DNA of 64,000 nt, from the NCBI GenBank assembly GCA_016490735.1, contig JAEMWC010000130.1, positions 288,501-352,500 on the forward strand, written 5' to 3'. Position numbers and translations under genes: made by a program. The stretch comes from Pachyseris speciosa (taxonomy: Eukaryota; Cnidaria; Anthozoa; Scleractinia; Pachyseridae). Below are positions 49,536 to 57,285 of this stretch, in pieces (position 1 is the first letter of the stretch; the number at the start of each line of letters is the position of its first letter). Below the pieces are notes generated by a model. It was not told the origin of the DNA, ran no database searches, and saw only the letters and a program-made list of their open reading frames with translations.

Positions 49536-50232
49536 ATGTTTCATCTACTGCTCGACTCGAGTCTCGCAAAGCTGCAGCGCAACGGTGCCAACCAAAAGTC
49601 GTACGACTTCCAGATCGTCTTCAACCCACCAATCGTACTCGAAAGCGGCCGAAACTACGAAGCGGCGCTCGACAACCTTATCACTATGAGCTACTCCTGG
49701 TACAACGTCGCGGCCGAATACGGAAACAATGAGTTCACGTGGCGGAAAAATGAGGATGCCTGGAAAAAGTTGACCCTTTCTGACGGAATGTACGATTACA
49801 CCGACCTCAACCGTTTCCTTCAAACCAACACCGGTTTTGTCGAACCCACTGCGGCAGAAAAGAAACACATCTTCAGCCTGTACTTTGATTATGCCATCAC
49901 TCGGGTCGTTATCGGGGTGGCAGCGGGGTATGAACTCGATTTCAATGTTGGTGATTTCGGGAAACTTCTTGGTTTCGACAAAAAGATTTTGTCGGGCGCC
50001 GCGACGGCTGGCAAACGACATTCCAAGTGATGTTTTGTTCACCTTCTCCACAGCCAACCTCAACCCCAGCTTCCCTTTCACGAAAGAACCCGTTCGCCCC
50101 AAGTTTCACCCGATTTACAAATCAGGAATCGACGCGGTGAGAATCAAAGTGACCGATGTAAGGAACAACATCCTCAACCTCAACGACGCGCCCGTGTCAA
50201 TCGATCTCATGATCCGAGAGAAAATTTCTTGA
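49536..50232 (+). pseudogene. Minor capsid protein (penton), unit B
   Basis: MFHLLLDSSLAKLQRNG, LTLSDGMYDYTDLNRFLQTN, GYELDFNVGDFGKLLGFDKK. A segment of about 60 bp present in unit A is missing here. The frame then shifts exactly where unit A also shifts (near 50005). The last part is GIDAVRIKVTDVRNNILNLN, PVSIDLMIREK. The TAG of unit A is not present here. Apart from the shift, the reading frame is intact. Confidence 0.75.
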
Positions 50233-50247
50233 TTGTAAATATACACC

Positions 50248-50496
50248 ATGAACCGACCGAGCGAGTGGATGAAATTTTACGACACACACATTGGCCGTTA
50301 CCGATTGAGGCACAAAGGGTCGGGTGTGGTCCGTGACACCCTCATGTCCATTGGCAAACAGCTCAAGAAAGTGGTCGCACCGGATCTGAAAAAAGTTGCA
50401 ACACAAACTGCCGCAAAGGCTGCCGAAAAGGGGGCGCAGGCGCTCACCGAAAAGGCAACCGAGAGGGGTGGTAAAAAAATACGTCACCTGTTGTAA
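50248..50496 (+). CDS. Small cationic helical protein, unit B
   Basis: 82 codons. The ATG at 50248 directly follows AAATATACACC. MNRPSEWMKFYDTHIGRYRL at the N-terminus and an Ala/Lys C-terminus with AAKAAEKGAQALTEKATERG. The sequence and length match unit A, and the frame is open in both, a contrast to the decayed neighbours. Confidence 0.55.
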   Translation: MNRPSEWMKFYDTHIGRYRLRHKGSGVVRDTLMSIGKQLKKVVAPDLKKVATQTAAKAAEKGAQALTEKATERGGKKIRHLL

Positions 50497-50640
50497 AGCC
50501 GCACAGCGAAACGCAAACAAGCTCGGCCGCCCCGCGCCCCGAAATGGATGCGATGGCTCAACTCAGTCAAATTTTGGCAAACCAGCTTTGAAACTTCCTG
50601 CCTGTTGAAACATCTCTTTCGTGCAGAAAATTTTTTTGGT

Positions 50641-51886
50641 TGTGTATACTGCACTTTCCCACTTGCTTGACAAGGTGGACTACCTCCAATTCCAATTGAA
50701 CATCCCACTCAAGTTGCCCGGAAACACGCAAGAACAAGACAAAGGTGGGTTGGTGATTGATGTGAAAGACCGAGACGTCATTCTTGACTGGTACAACGCT
50801 TATTTCCGGGTGGAGTTCGAGCTGCAGGTGAAGGCCGACGGAACGGCTTTGGCCACCGACAACGGCTCCTTCTCCCTCATTCAGGCCTTGAAGGTGCAAT
50901 CGGCGGGAAAAAGGCTGTACGAAGCCAACGGTGTTCACAAAGTCGTCTTCATCAAAAATCTGCTGGAGTTCTCCGACGACTACGCGCGAAGTGTGGCGAA
51001 AGATGAGTTTTGGTATCTCGACAACGACAACACGACTGCAACGGGCAACGCCGCAACCAACATCGGTATCAGAGCGCGTGCGCTTCTTTCGCAAGGAGAC
51101 CCACAAAATACGATTAAAACGATAATCCCCTCAAAAGATATTCGTTCTTCGAGGAGCTGTCTGACAAACTCCTCCCCAGAGCAGATACAGTTTAACGTGC
51201 AGCTGCAGGAAGACAAAGAGTTGCTTTTCCGGGGTGCTGCCGCCGCTAACCACAGGATCGTTGTCAAGCTGTTCGAGTTGTGGGTTCCAAAGTTGATGTT
51301 GTCCCTAAAGGGGCAGAAGGTTGTGAATGAAAACTTTCTGAAACCCATCCAGTGGCGCTACATGAAAGAGACGCTGATATCCGGCACCGACCGACAGGAC
51401 GCTGGGGGGCAATGGTTAATAAGCCCGGGAATCAAAAACGCGAAGCATGTGTTCATTTTCATACAAAAGGTGGGGAGCGTGGAGGTCACCACAGCCAACC
51501 CCTACGCCTTCCACACCTTCACTCTCGATGGAGGAGCGAAACTCGCGACTTGCCGCCTACAGTAGGGCTCGACCTTTTATCCCGAGCTGGAGTATGATGG
51601 GGAAGACCGAATCCGAATACGGCGCGACCTGATCGACTACAGCTACAGGATAAATGATGTCAACACTGGAACCCAGCTGAACGTGGCCAACTATTCGTCG
51701 CTTTACCCTATCGTTTACTTCGATCTTCGGCCGACAAAGGAGAGCATGACCGGCGACGAAAAGAAGTTGATTTTGCACTACCGCTTGAACCAAGCCGCCA
51801 CGGCAGATTACCGCCTGTACGCCGCCGTCCTGAATGAGGAAGAGGTCGTCATACAGCAGGTTGGTAATGAGTTGGTTGTTGTGTGA
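50641..51886 (+). pseudogene. Major capsid protein (hexon), unit B
   Basis: HLLDKVDYLQFQLNIPLKLP, GGLVIDVKDRDVILDWYNAY, NGVHKVVFIKNLLEFSDDYA, then a segment near 51125-51175 in the wrong frame (two compensating shifts), HRIVVKLFELWVPKLML, a TAG at 51563-51565 (Tyr in unit A), then VYFDLRPTKESMTGDEKKL and AAVLNEEEVVIQQVGNELVV. The initiation codon seen in unit A is missing: a small deletion after GTATACTGC removes it. Overall this copy keeps a nearly continuous frame and is the best record of the protein. Confidence 0.85.
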
Positions 51887-52143
51887 TTGTTCTCCGAACG
51901 GATCGAAAATTTTGTTCTCTGATATAAGATACCGACTGTGTATCACCCATTCAAGATCGCTCTGACGGACGGTCAAAAAAACAGTCTCATGAAGGCTGTA
52001 AAAGAAAGGGCGGCCGTAACTCTGCGCGTCAAAGCTGAACAGATTGGCCAAGGTGACAACCTTTTGTTGACCGCCACGCAAATAAACCGCCTGAAAAATG
52101 CCGCCAGCGCAGGTCCATGGTGCCGATATCGCAATAAGCAAGA

Positions 52144-52960
52144 TTATTCCTAGATGTTCAATCAGTTTACTACCCTTTGTAACGAGGGATATTTGTTCAT
52201 ATGCTAGTAGTCTTGGTATGAAGCTAAATCCATCCAAATGTAAAGAGTTACGCATAGATTTCCTACAGTGTAAGCCTTCGGACCCATCTCCCTTACAGAT
52301 GTCGGACTGTGTTATAGAGCAGGTGTCATCTTATAAGTTGCTTGGTGTCCATCCGTCGCACAATTTGTCGTTGTCTATTCACTGCGACTATATTGTGAAG
52401 AAAGCACGCAAGCACCTCTACGTTTTACGTGTCTTAAGGAAATCAGGCCTCTCACCAGCTGATCTCATTAAAGTTTATTGTAGCCTTGTGCGGCCTATTT
52501 TAGAATTTGCATCTCCGGTGTGGGCCGCGTTACCCGCTTGTCTGGTTCAGTTGGTTGAAAGCGTGCAGAAGTCTGCTCTAAGAATCGTTTTTCCAGATTG
52601 CTCTTATGAGTCGGCACTAGTGACCTGTGGCTTGCCTACGCTGCTGGCGCGCCGTGATGAAGCTTGCAGGCGTTTTATATCTAACATCAAGGAGTCCGGT
52701 TTCCTCTCACACCTGTTGCCACAGTCCACGAGTGTCGCTCATGGGTGTGGGCTGAGGTCTGGTTGTTGGCGTTCTGATTTCCGCCTTGTCAGAACGGACC
52801 GCCTTAGTAGTTTCGTTACTCACTGTTATAATAGGGTTTAATTGTTTTTGTCTTCTGTGTCGAGTGTAATTATGCTATTTTGTGTAGAATTGGCCACCTC
52901 CCTTGTAATTTAGTGTTATACACTACCAAAGGGTTTAATAAACTGATTATTTATTTATTT
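52144..52960 (+). mobile_element. 5'-truncated LINE (LINE-6) inside the cationic-protein gene
   Basis: The insertion of about 817 bp ends with a TTATTTATTTATTT tail. It is flanked by near-repeats TAAGCAAGA (52135-52143) and TAAGAAGA (52960-52967), a probable 8-9 bp target duplication with one base lost. Comparison with the uninterrupted unit A sequence places both edges within a few bases. Confidence 0.85.
52170..52841 (+). pseudogene. LINE-6 reverse transcriptase C-terminal fragment
   Basis: LGMKLNPSKCKELRIDFLQC, SYKLLGVHPSHNLSLSIHCD (block E), VYCSLVRPILEFASPVWAAL and VQKSALRIVFPDCSYESAL are standard post-core blocks of CR1/RTE-like LINEs. The frame is open for over 200 codons up to a stop at 52839-52841. 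The catalytic core was lost by 5' truncation. Confidence 0.8.
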
Positions 52961-53458
52961 AAGAAGACGCAAATAGCGAAAACAATGCAAAAGGGTAGCA
53001 ACCTCTTGTCTGCGGCGCTCAGTCTGGGCCGGGCTCTCGCCCCATCGGTCAGGAAAGCTTTGGGAATGGCTGGTCTCAGCTTCGGGGCGGAAAAGGTTTT
53101 AAAAAAAATTTTCGGAAATGGTTTCTGTCCCCAGGAGGTGCAGTTGTTCAAACTCACACAAATGCTGTCCCCCGCACAGAAAAAGACCCTGGAACAATAC
53201 CTTGTCGGAAAGGGTGTGGCACGTGGCGGGGGCGCCGCGCAATACGGCGGGTTCCTTGGTATGGCCTCTCGCCATCAGCCTTGTCCAGAAGATGTTGGAA
53301 AAGGGCATGCAGGTGGGGCCGTCGCGGTCGAGGCGTTCCGCTCCTCGCCGCCTTCCTGCACCCCCCGCCCCATCGGGGAGTGGAATACAAATGCGCCCCC
53401 ACCATTCTTCGGTCGGTGGGAAGACCAGGAACGCCTGATGACCGGCAGAGGGAAAAAA

Positions 53459-53577
53459 ATGAAATTCCAAGGATGTGCCCCTTTCCAACGTTGACCTGAT
53501 AAATTGGTGCGAATATCTCGGCATCCCACTCAAGGGAATCTTCTCCCGTAATAAGATCAAACCCCTGCACCCTGTAA
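53459..53577 (+). pseudogene. Partial duplicate of the protease 5' end
   Basis: Starts ATGAAATTCCAAGGATGTGC and reproduces the first roughly 38 codons of the protease gene with a one-base insertion after codon 3 and a stop in place of the Met of VDLMNW. It ends ATCAAACCCCTGCACC and is followed immediately by the start of the second copy at 53582. Confidence 0.8.
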
Positions 53578-53581
53578 AAAA

Positions 53582-54028
53582 ATGAAGTTCAAGGATGTGC
53601 CCCTTTCCAACGTTGACCTAATGAATTGGTATGAATATCTCGGCATTCCACTCTAGGGCATCTTCTCGCGCAATGAGGTGAAACCCCCGCACCATTCGCC
53701 CTGCATCATCAATCTGGACGATTTCGGACGTTTGGGCACACATTGGGTTTGCTGTTGGAAGGGAAAAGACATGGAATATTTCGACTCCTTCGGAATGCCT
53801 CCCCCAGATGAGTGGGAGCAGGAAATGCTGAAGTTGGACCACGAAACCTTTCTTCGCAACTTTAAACAAATCAAGTGGATCGGCAGTGTGAGGTGTAGGT
53901 ATTACTGCCTGCTTTTCCTCAATGAGCGCAACAAAGGCACGAGTTACAAAAACATTCTGAAAATGTTTTCTGACGATGTTTTCCACAACGAGCGGGTAGT
54001 GAAAAATTATTTCATGAATATACCTTGA
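53582..54028 (+). pseudogene. Adenain-like cysteine protease, unit B
   Basis: The ATG at 53582 begins MKFKDVPLSNVDLMNWYEYL. An in-frame TAG at 53654-53656 replaces the Lys codon of unit A. After it: DDFGRLGTHWVCCWKGKDME (His), YFDSFGMPPPDEWEQEM (Asp), and IKWIGSVRCRYYCLLF (Cys; Gln of unit A is Lys here). The end is VKNYFMNIP, as in unit A. One stop is the only clear lesion of the frame. Confidence 0.8.
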
Positions 54029-54031
54029 CCA

Positions 54032-54841
54032 ATGGCTGATTGGTATTGTGTGCGGGACAAACGCAAAACCCCGAACGTGCCTGGGTCTGAAAAGGTTGTC
54101 ATGTCCAGAAACAACCGGAAAACGGGAAAAGCCAAGTGCGCGGTTAGTGGAATAACCAAAATACGCTTCTTGCCGGGAAACTGACCGAACCCTCTCAAGC
54201 AGAGGGCGCTGGTGTTTTAACTGACCTTGCGGGCACTGCGCTCGACTTCACTTTGCAACACGGGATTCCGTATCTCGCGAAAAAAGGAGTGGAGGCGCTT
54301 CGCAACAAACAGCTCCAGAAAGAGGCCATCAACTATGGGGTTCGCAAGGCTACTCCAGTGTTGCAAAAGGTCGGCAGTGAGCTGCTGCACGAGCTTTCCA
54401 CAAAGGTGCGCCCCAACATCCGTTACAAAACCGACAGGCCTGAACTTGATGGCGCTGGCGTGGATGTGCATGAACTGATTGGGAAACTGCCCGAAACAAA
54501 AAAAGGTTGGACCCCTTCCTGGCCACCGATGTACGGGGCCTTACAACCCTTTGGACAAACAACTAAGTTATGACCCCGAAACGGGTGAAATCCTGGAAAT
54601 CTTTCAGAACCCAACCGGTTCCGCTGATGCTGTGGCGATGCAGCAAGATGTTGATTACAGCTGTTGTGATTTTTGCGCCAAGAAGTACGGCGAGGACGAA
54701 AAAAAATGCAAGCATGTTGCTGACCGAAAAATGGTCAAGGCGCTTGACAAGATTCGGCGCAAAGAAAGACGATGGGGCCACGCGCTGGCTCGCAACGCGA
54801 TTAACATGAAGGAGAAACTCGGTCTCGGAGTTCCTGTTTGA
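54032..54841 (+). pseudogene. Zinc-ribbon plus helical protein, unit B
   Basis: The ATG at 54032 starts MADWYCVRDKRKTPNVPGSE. The second half-ribbon has lost one Cys (KAKCAVSGITKI). A shift near 54178 is at the same site as in unit A. Then HGIPYLAKKGVEALRNKQLQ, LSTKVRPNIRYKTDRPELDG and VDVHELIGKLPETKKG. A further shift near 54510 is followed by PETGEILEIFQNPTG, DVDYSCCDFCAKKYGEDEKK and KMVKALDKIRRKERRWGHAL to the stop at 54841. A second Cys-rich patch (CCDFC) may complete a metal site. It converges on the minus accessory run. Confidence 0.6.
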
Positions 54842-54842
54842 G

Positions 54843-55302
54843 TTTCTTGAAGGTTTGGTATTCCCTCACCGCTCGCTGTAACTCTTCAAAAACCTCTTTC
54901 TCGATGGTTTTGGCTCGGCATGTGTCACTTGCAAGGGGCACCAAGACCCACACAGCGCGAACAGTAATGTGGCAGCCATGTGTACACGTTATCCATAACC
55001 CACTTTTCTTCAATATCCTCCATCTCACACCACTGACACAACACATGCTCCCTGTTTTTCAACCCGCAGGCCCAACAACGGCCGATGCGCCGGCAAAGGG
55101 AACATGTCCCACGTTTTGTCACAAGGGTGTAACGGTTTTCAATTTCACAACAGGGGGCGTCTTCGAAGTACAGAAATAAATCTCTGTGAGCTTCACCACA
55201 CCCCGCCCTTTTTATGTTATTTGTTTTGGCCGCAACTGTCTCGTTGAGGATTTTTTCCCTCAACTCTGGCGGAAGTTGGTTGACGCCATCCAAAAGATTC
55301 AT
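54843..55302 (-). pseudogene. Cys-rich accessory protein 8 (LPPELREKI family)
   Basis: The ATG at 55302 begins MNLLDGVNQLPPELREKILN. Then come GTCSLCRRIGRCWACGLKNR and VLCQWCEMEDIEEKWVMDNV. C-x2-C pairs and a CxxCV motif later (YCSRCVGLG) suggest two zinc sites. The frame stops at 54925, but a shifted frame continues with VFEELQRAVREYQTFKKLKQ to about 54843. The N-terminal LP-EL-R-IL helix resembles an F-box start, though too little is present to assign it. Unit A has a remnant at 40321-40560. Confidence 0.6.
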
Positions 55303-55322
55303 CTATCTTGTGAAGTGATTGT

Positions 55323-55685
55323 TCAATAGCCCTGGCAATCGCCGATCGGTCTACCAAAAGATTTCAAAACAACCCATCCAACATGTAAATCATGTATTTG
55401 CTCAAGTGGATAAATCCTGTATAAATTTTTTTCGTTTCGACAACATACAAAACAATAGCCACTGCAAAAGTCGCAGTCTTCATATTTTTTGCATTCTTTT
55501 ATTCTTGACAAAACACCTTGTTCTGCACAAAAGGGGGGTTGAACCTCGAAAATATCATGAATATCCTCATGAACACTGGCCCACCCCATTTTGTTTCGTT
55601 CATTGACTTTTTTTTTGACCACCTCAGAGAGTATTTTTTCTCTCAACAATGGTGGAAGTTGGTTGACCTCTTCTAGCACATCCAT
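55323..55685 (-). CDS. Cys-rich accessory protein 7 (LPPELREKI family, intact)
   Basis: 120 codons from the ATG at 55685: MDVLEEVNQLPPLLREKILS, VNERNKMGWASVHEDIHDIF, then ECKKYEDCDFCSGYCFVCCR and LEQIHDLHVGWVVLKSF. It aligns along its length with gene 8, including the VH-D-IFE and C-x2-C...C-x2-C patches, so it arose by duplication. The only full-length open member of the family here. No TTAGAGAGAG element precedes it. Confidence 0.6.
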   Translation of the reverse strand: MDVLEEVNQLPPLLREKILSEVVKKKVNERNKMGWASVHEDIHDIFEVQPPFCAEQGVLSRIKECKKYEDCDFCSGYCFVCCRNEKNLYRIYPLEQIHDLHVGWVVLKSFGRPIGDCQGY

Positions 55686-55699
55686 CTGTGAAAGGGCAA

Positions 55700-55891
55700 C
55701 TATTCTTCAAAAGACTAACCATCGTTGAAAAAAATTGGAAACATAAAGCGACACAAAGGGGCCAAAAGTTCTTTGTGAACCCAGTCCCAACCCATTCTTT
55801 TTCTTTCTTTCAGCTGGTTTTGGGTATAGTGGGGACAAATTTTTTCGCGCAACTCTGGGGGAAGAGCGCGAATCTGCTCCATGAGATTCAT
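55700..55891 (-). pseudogene. Accessory 6, N-terminal remnant of the LPPELREKI family
   Basis: The ATG at 55889-55891 reads MNLMEQIRALPPELREKICP, then a shift. The words RKRMGWDWVH from another frame match the RNKMGWASVH region of gene 7. The rest is lost. Confidence 0.55.
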
Positions 55892-55907
55892 ATCTCAGAG
55901 CAGATAT

Positions 55908-56204
55908 TTAATGAACGGTGTCATAAAACCCCTCATCGGTCAAACACTTCGTCATAAACTCTTGTTCTTCTGACAGAAGCGCGTAACGAACTCTGAGAGC
56001 AACGTACGCACATTCATCGATAAAACGGTTTTCCCCCATTTGCTTTATGTACTGCCATGGAGACATGTCATTTTTCAACAAATCGCGCACATAACGCATT
56101 GATATTTTATATTTGGGGGGTTCAAATTCATTCCCCAACCACCTATCTATCTCGGCTATCAAAGCCTGCCTCACATTGTAGCGCAACAGGTCGGTCGCCA
56201 TCAT
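55908..56204 (-). CDS. Accessory protein 5
   Basis: 98 codons from the ATG pair at 56204/56201: MMATDLLRYNVRQALIAEID, RWLGNEFEPPKYKISMRYVR, then a helix-rich end (DECAYVALRVRYALLSEEQE). No known family recognised. It is probably a small helical cytosolic protein. Its start is 11 bases from the TCTCTAATAGGGG element (56221-56233, read TTAGAGA on the minus strand), which is taken as its promoter or leader signal. Confidence 0.55.
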   Translation of the reverse strand: MMATDLLRYNVRQALIAEIDRWLGNEFEPPKYKISMRYVRDLLKNDMSPWQYIKQMGENRFIDECAYVALRVRYALLSEEQEFMTKCLTDEGFYDTVH

Positions 56205-56214
56205 ACCCTAACAA

Positions 56215-56233
56215 CCTCTTTCTCTAATAGGGG
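56215..56233 (-). promoter_or_regulatory. TTAGAGA-type element upstream of accessory 5
   Basis: The minus strand reads CCCCTATTAGAGAAAGAGG, about 11 bases from the ATG at 56204. One of four copies in the accessory run with a shared core TTAGAGA(G/A)AGAGG. Confidence 0.55.
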
Positions 56234-56255
56234 TGAAGGGGTTATGAACAATTAC

Positions 56256-56677
56256 TTAATTCCAGGTGGTAAAAACCTTTTTGGGAATGAGGAAGTTGAT
56301 TGAGTTTTTCAAAGAAAGCTTTTCTTTGGGGTCGCGATCCAATTCGTCAAATCTGTCGAATATTTCTCTCAAAATCGGCATGTAATCGCACAAAGTCTCC
56401 TTTATGGTTTTGCAAAGAACTTTGTAATAAAAAACGCGATGTGGACTTTGTTGTGGATTTTCTTCTGCCTGGTCTTGAAACCGTAAACAAAAAAGTAGGG
56501 GTCAATTCCTTGAAAAAGAAGCTCTTTCACTGTTTCATAAAATTTGGGATTAATTTCATAATATGGACAAGTTTTCGACGTTTCCACAAAATTGCAATAA
56601 AAACGCCGCGAAAACGCTTCACCATTCGGAAGCGGTGGTGGATCTCTCCGGCTTTCAGAACTGTTGATGGTATCCAT
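56256..56677 (-). pseudogene. Accessory protein 4
   Basis: The ATG at 56677 (a TTG precedes it) reads MDTINSSESRRDPPPLPNGE, FSRRFYCNFVETSKTCPYYE, VKELLFQGIDPYFFVYGFKT. A slip in the T6 run near 56430-56435 ends the frame at 56402. A shifted frame continues with KETLCDYMPILREIFDRFDE and KVFTTWN, stop at 56256-56258. Unknown family. The G-x-DP-x-(L/F)-F-x-x(G/S) element (GIDPYFFVYG) also occurs in accessory 3 (GYDPHLFIRS), so the two may be distant paralogues. Confidence 0.55.
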
Positions 56678-56687
56678 CAATCCCTTT

Positions 56688-56709
56688 CCCCTCTCTCTCT
56701 AATAGGGGC
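56688..56709 (-). promoter_or_regulatory. TTAGAGAGAGAGG element upstream of accessory 4, containing the stop of accessory 3
   Basis: The minus strand reads CCCCTATTAGAGAGAGAGGGG. The TAG at 56699-56701 is the stop codon of accessory 3, and the ATG of accessory 4 follows 11 bases later. Confidence 0.6.
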
Positions 56710-57061
56710 GCCTATATTCCAAACAAGGTTTGCGTTCTTGTTGAAATATCGCGCCAACAGCTTTGGAACCGTCAACAAACACGCTTAACTTGGACAAATG
56801 TTGTTTAAGAGCGCTTTCAACAGCAGTCAAATATATTTGTTCAATTACCTGATTTTCCAGGCTTCGAATAAAAAGGTGTGGGTCATAACCCTCCAGAACC
56901 ATTTTCCGTATATTCAATATTTGAGTATCCAACAACCAAGAGTAATCGTTTGATTCCCGTCGATATTCGCGATATTGGTCTGCAATAGCCTCCCCGATAA
57001 AGTCCCAAAAGATATGGTAGGAACGTAAAGCCTTCCAACACTATTGAATGCCATTGGACAT
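56699..57061 (-). pseudogene. Accessory protein 3
   Basis: The ATG at 57059-57061 (MSNGIQ), then an in-frame TAG at 57041-57043, and then an open frame: LRSYHIFWDFIGEAIADQYR, ESNDYSWLLDTQILNIRKMV, EGYDPHLFIRSLENQVIEQI, and AVESALKQHLSKLSVFV to the stop at 56699. Unknown family; helical. Only one nonsense codon spoils an otherwise open gene of about 120 codons. Confidence 0.55.
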
Positions 57062-57068
57062 ACCCCCA

Positions 57069-57088
57069 CCACCTCTCTCTCTAATTGG
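57069..57088 (-). promoter_or_regulatory. TTAGAGAGAGAGG element upstream of accessory 3, containing the stop of accessory 2
   Basis: The minus strand reads CCAATTAGAGAGAGAGGTGG. The TAG at 57081-57083 terminates accessory 2, and the ATG of accessory 3 is 7 bases further. Confidence 0.6.
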
Positions 57089-57251
57089 CTGACCCTCGGT
57101 GCCTGGCTGTTTTGATTTGTGCTTTGTTCCTTTTGTTGGTCTTTGTGTATTCCTTTGAATAGTAATACATGGGGTTTAATCCCCGAACCTTTGGTGGTCT
57201 CTTTTGACGCGGTGCTGGCACCGGCCGCTTTGTTTCTGATGTACCTCCCAT
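57081..57251 (-). CDS. Accessory protein 2, small basic
   Basis: 56 codons, intact: MGGTSETKRPVPAPRQKRPP, YYYSKEYTKTNKRNKAQIKT, ending ARHRGSAN. Very basic with a Pro-rich start (PVPAPR resembles an SH3-type ligand, inference). Its C-terminus matches the end of accessory 1 (ETGRHRGSAF). The ATG lies 17 bases downstream of a TTAGAGAGAGG element. Confidence 0.55.
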   Translation of the reverse strand: MGGTSETKRPVPAPRQKRPPKVRGLNPMYYYSKEYTKTNKRNKAQIKTARHRGSAN

Positions 57252-57268
57252 CAACCCTATCCCACAAC

Positions 57269-57285
57269 CCCCTCTCTCTAAAAGG
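57269..57285 (-). promoter_or_regulatory. TTAGAGAGAGG element upstream of accessory 2, containing the stop of accessory 1
   Basis: The minus strand reads GCCTTTTAGAGAGAGGG. The TAG at 57278-57280 stops accessory 1. The ATG of accessory 2 is at 57251. Confidence 0.55.

Larger units (their letters stand above)
51938..53445 (+). pseudogene. Cationic glycine-rich virion protein, unit B, split by a LINE
   Basis: The N-terminal half (from GTG 51938; ATG expected): YHPFKIALTDGQKNSLMKAV ... GDNLLLTATQINRLKNA. It is interrupted at 52144 by a LINE. The second half resumes at about 52961 with QIAKTMQKGSNLLSAALSLG and AEKVLKKIFGNGF, MLSPAQKKTLEQYLVGKG and GGAAQYGGFLGM. After a frameshift near 53260 it ends in the GKGMQVGPSRSRR-type basic tail and a poorly kept tail to about 53445. 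Unlike unit A, the CAA codon at the half-junction is not a stop. Confidence 0.7.

Noticed and set aside
49545..50102. 185-codon minus-strand ORF
   Set aside because: It is antisense to the penton gene. The same antisense frame occurs in unit A (35636-36847) only because the coding strand is conserved; the plus frame has the recognised motifs.
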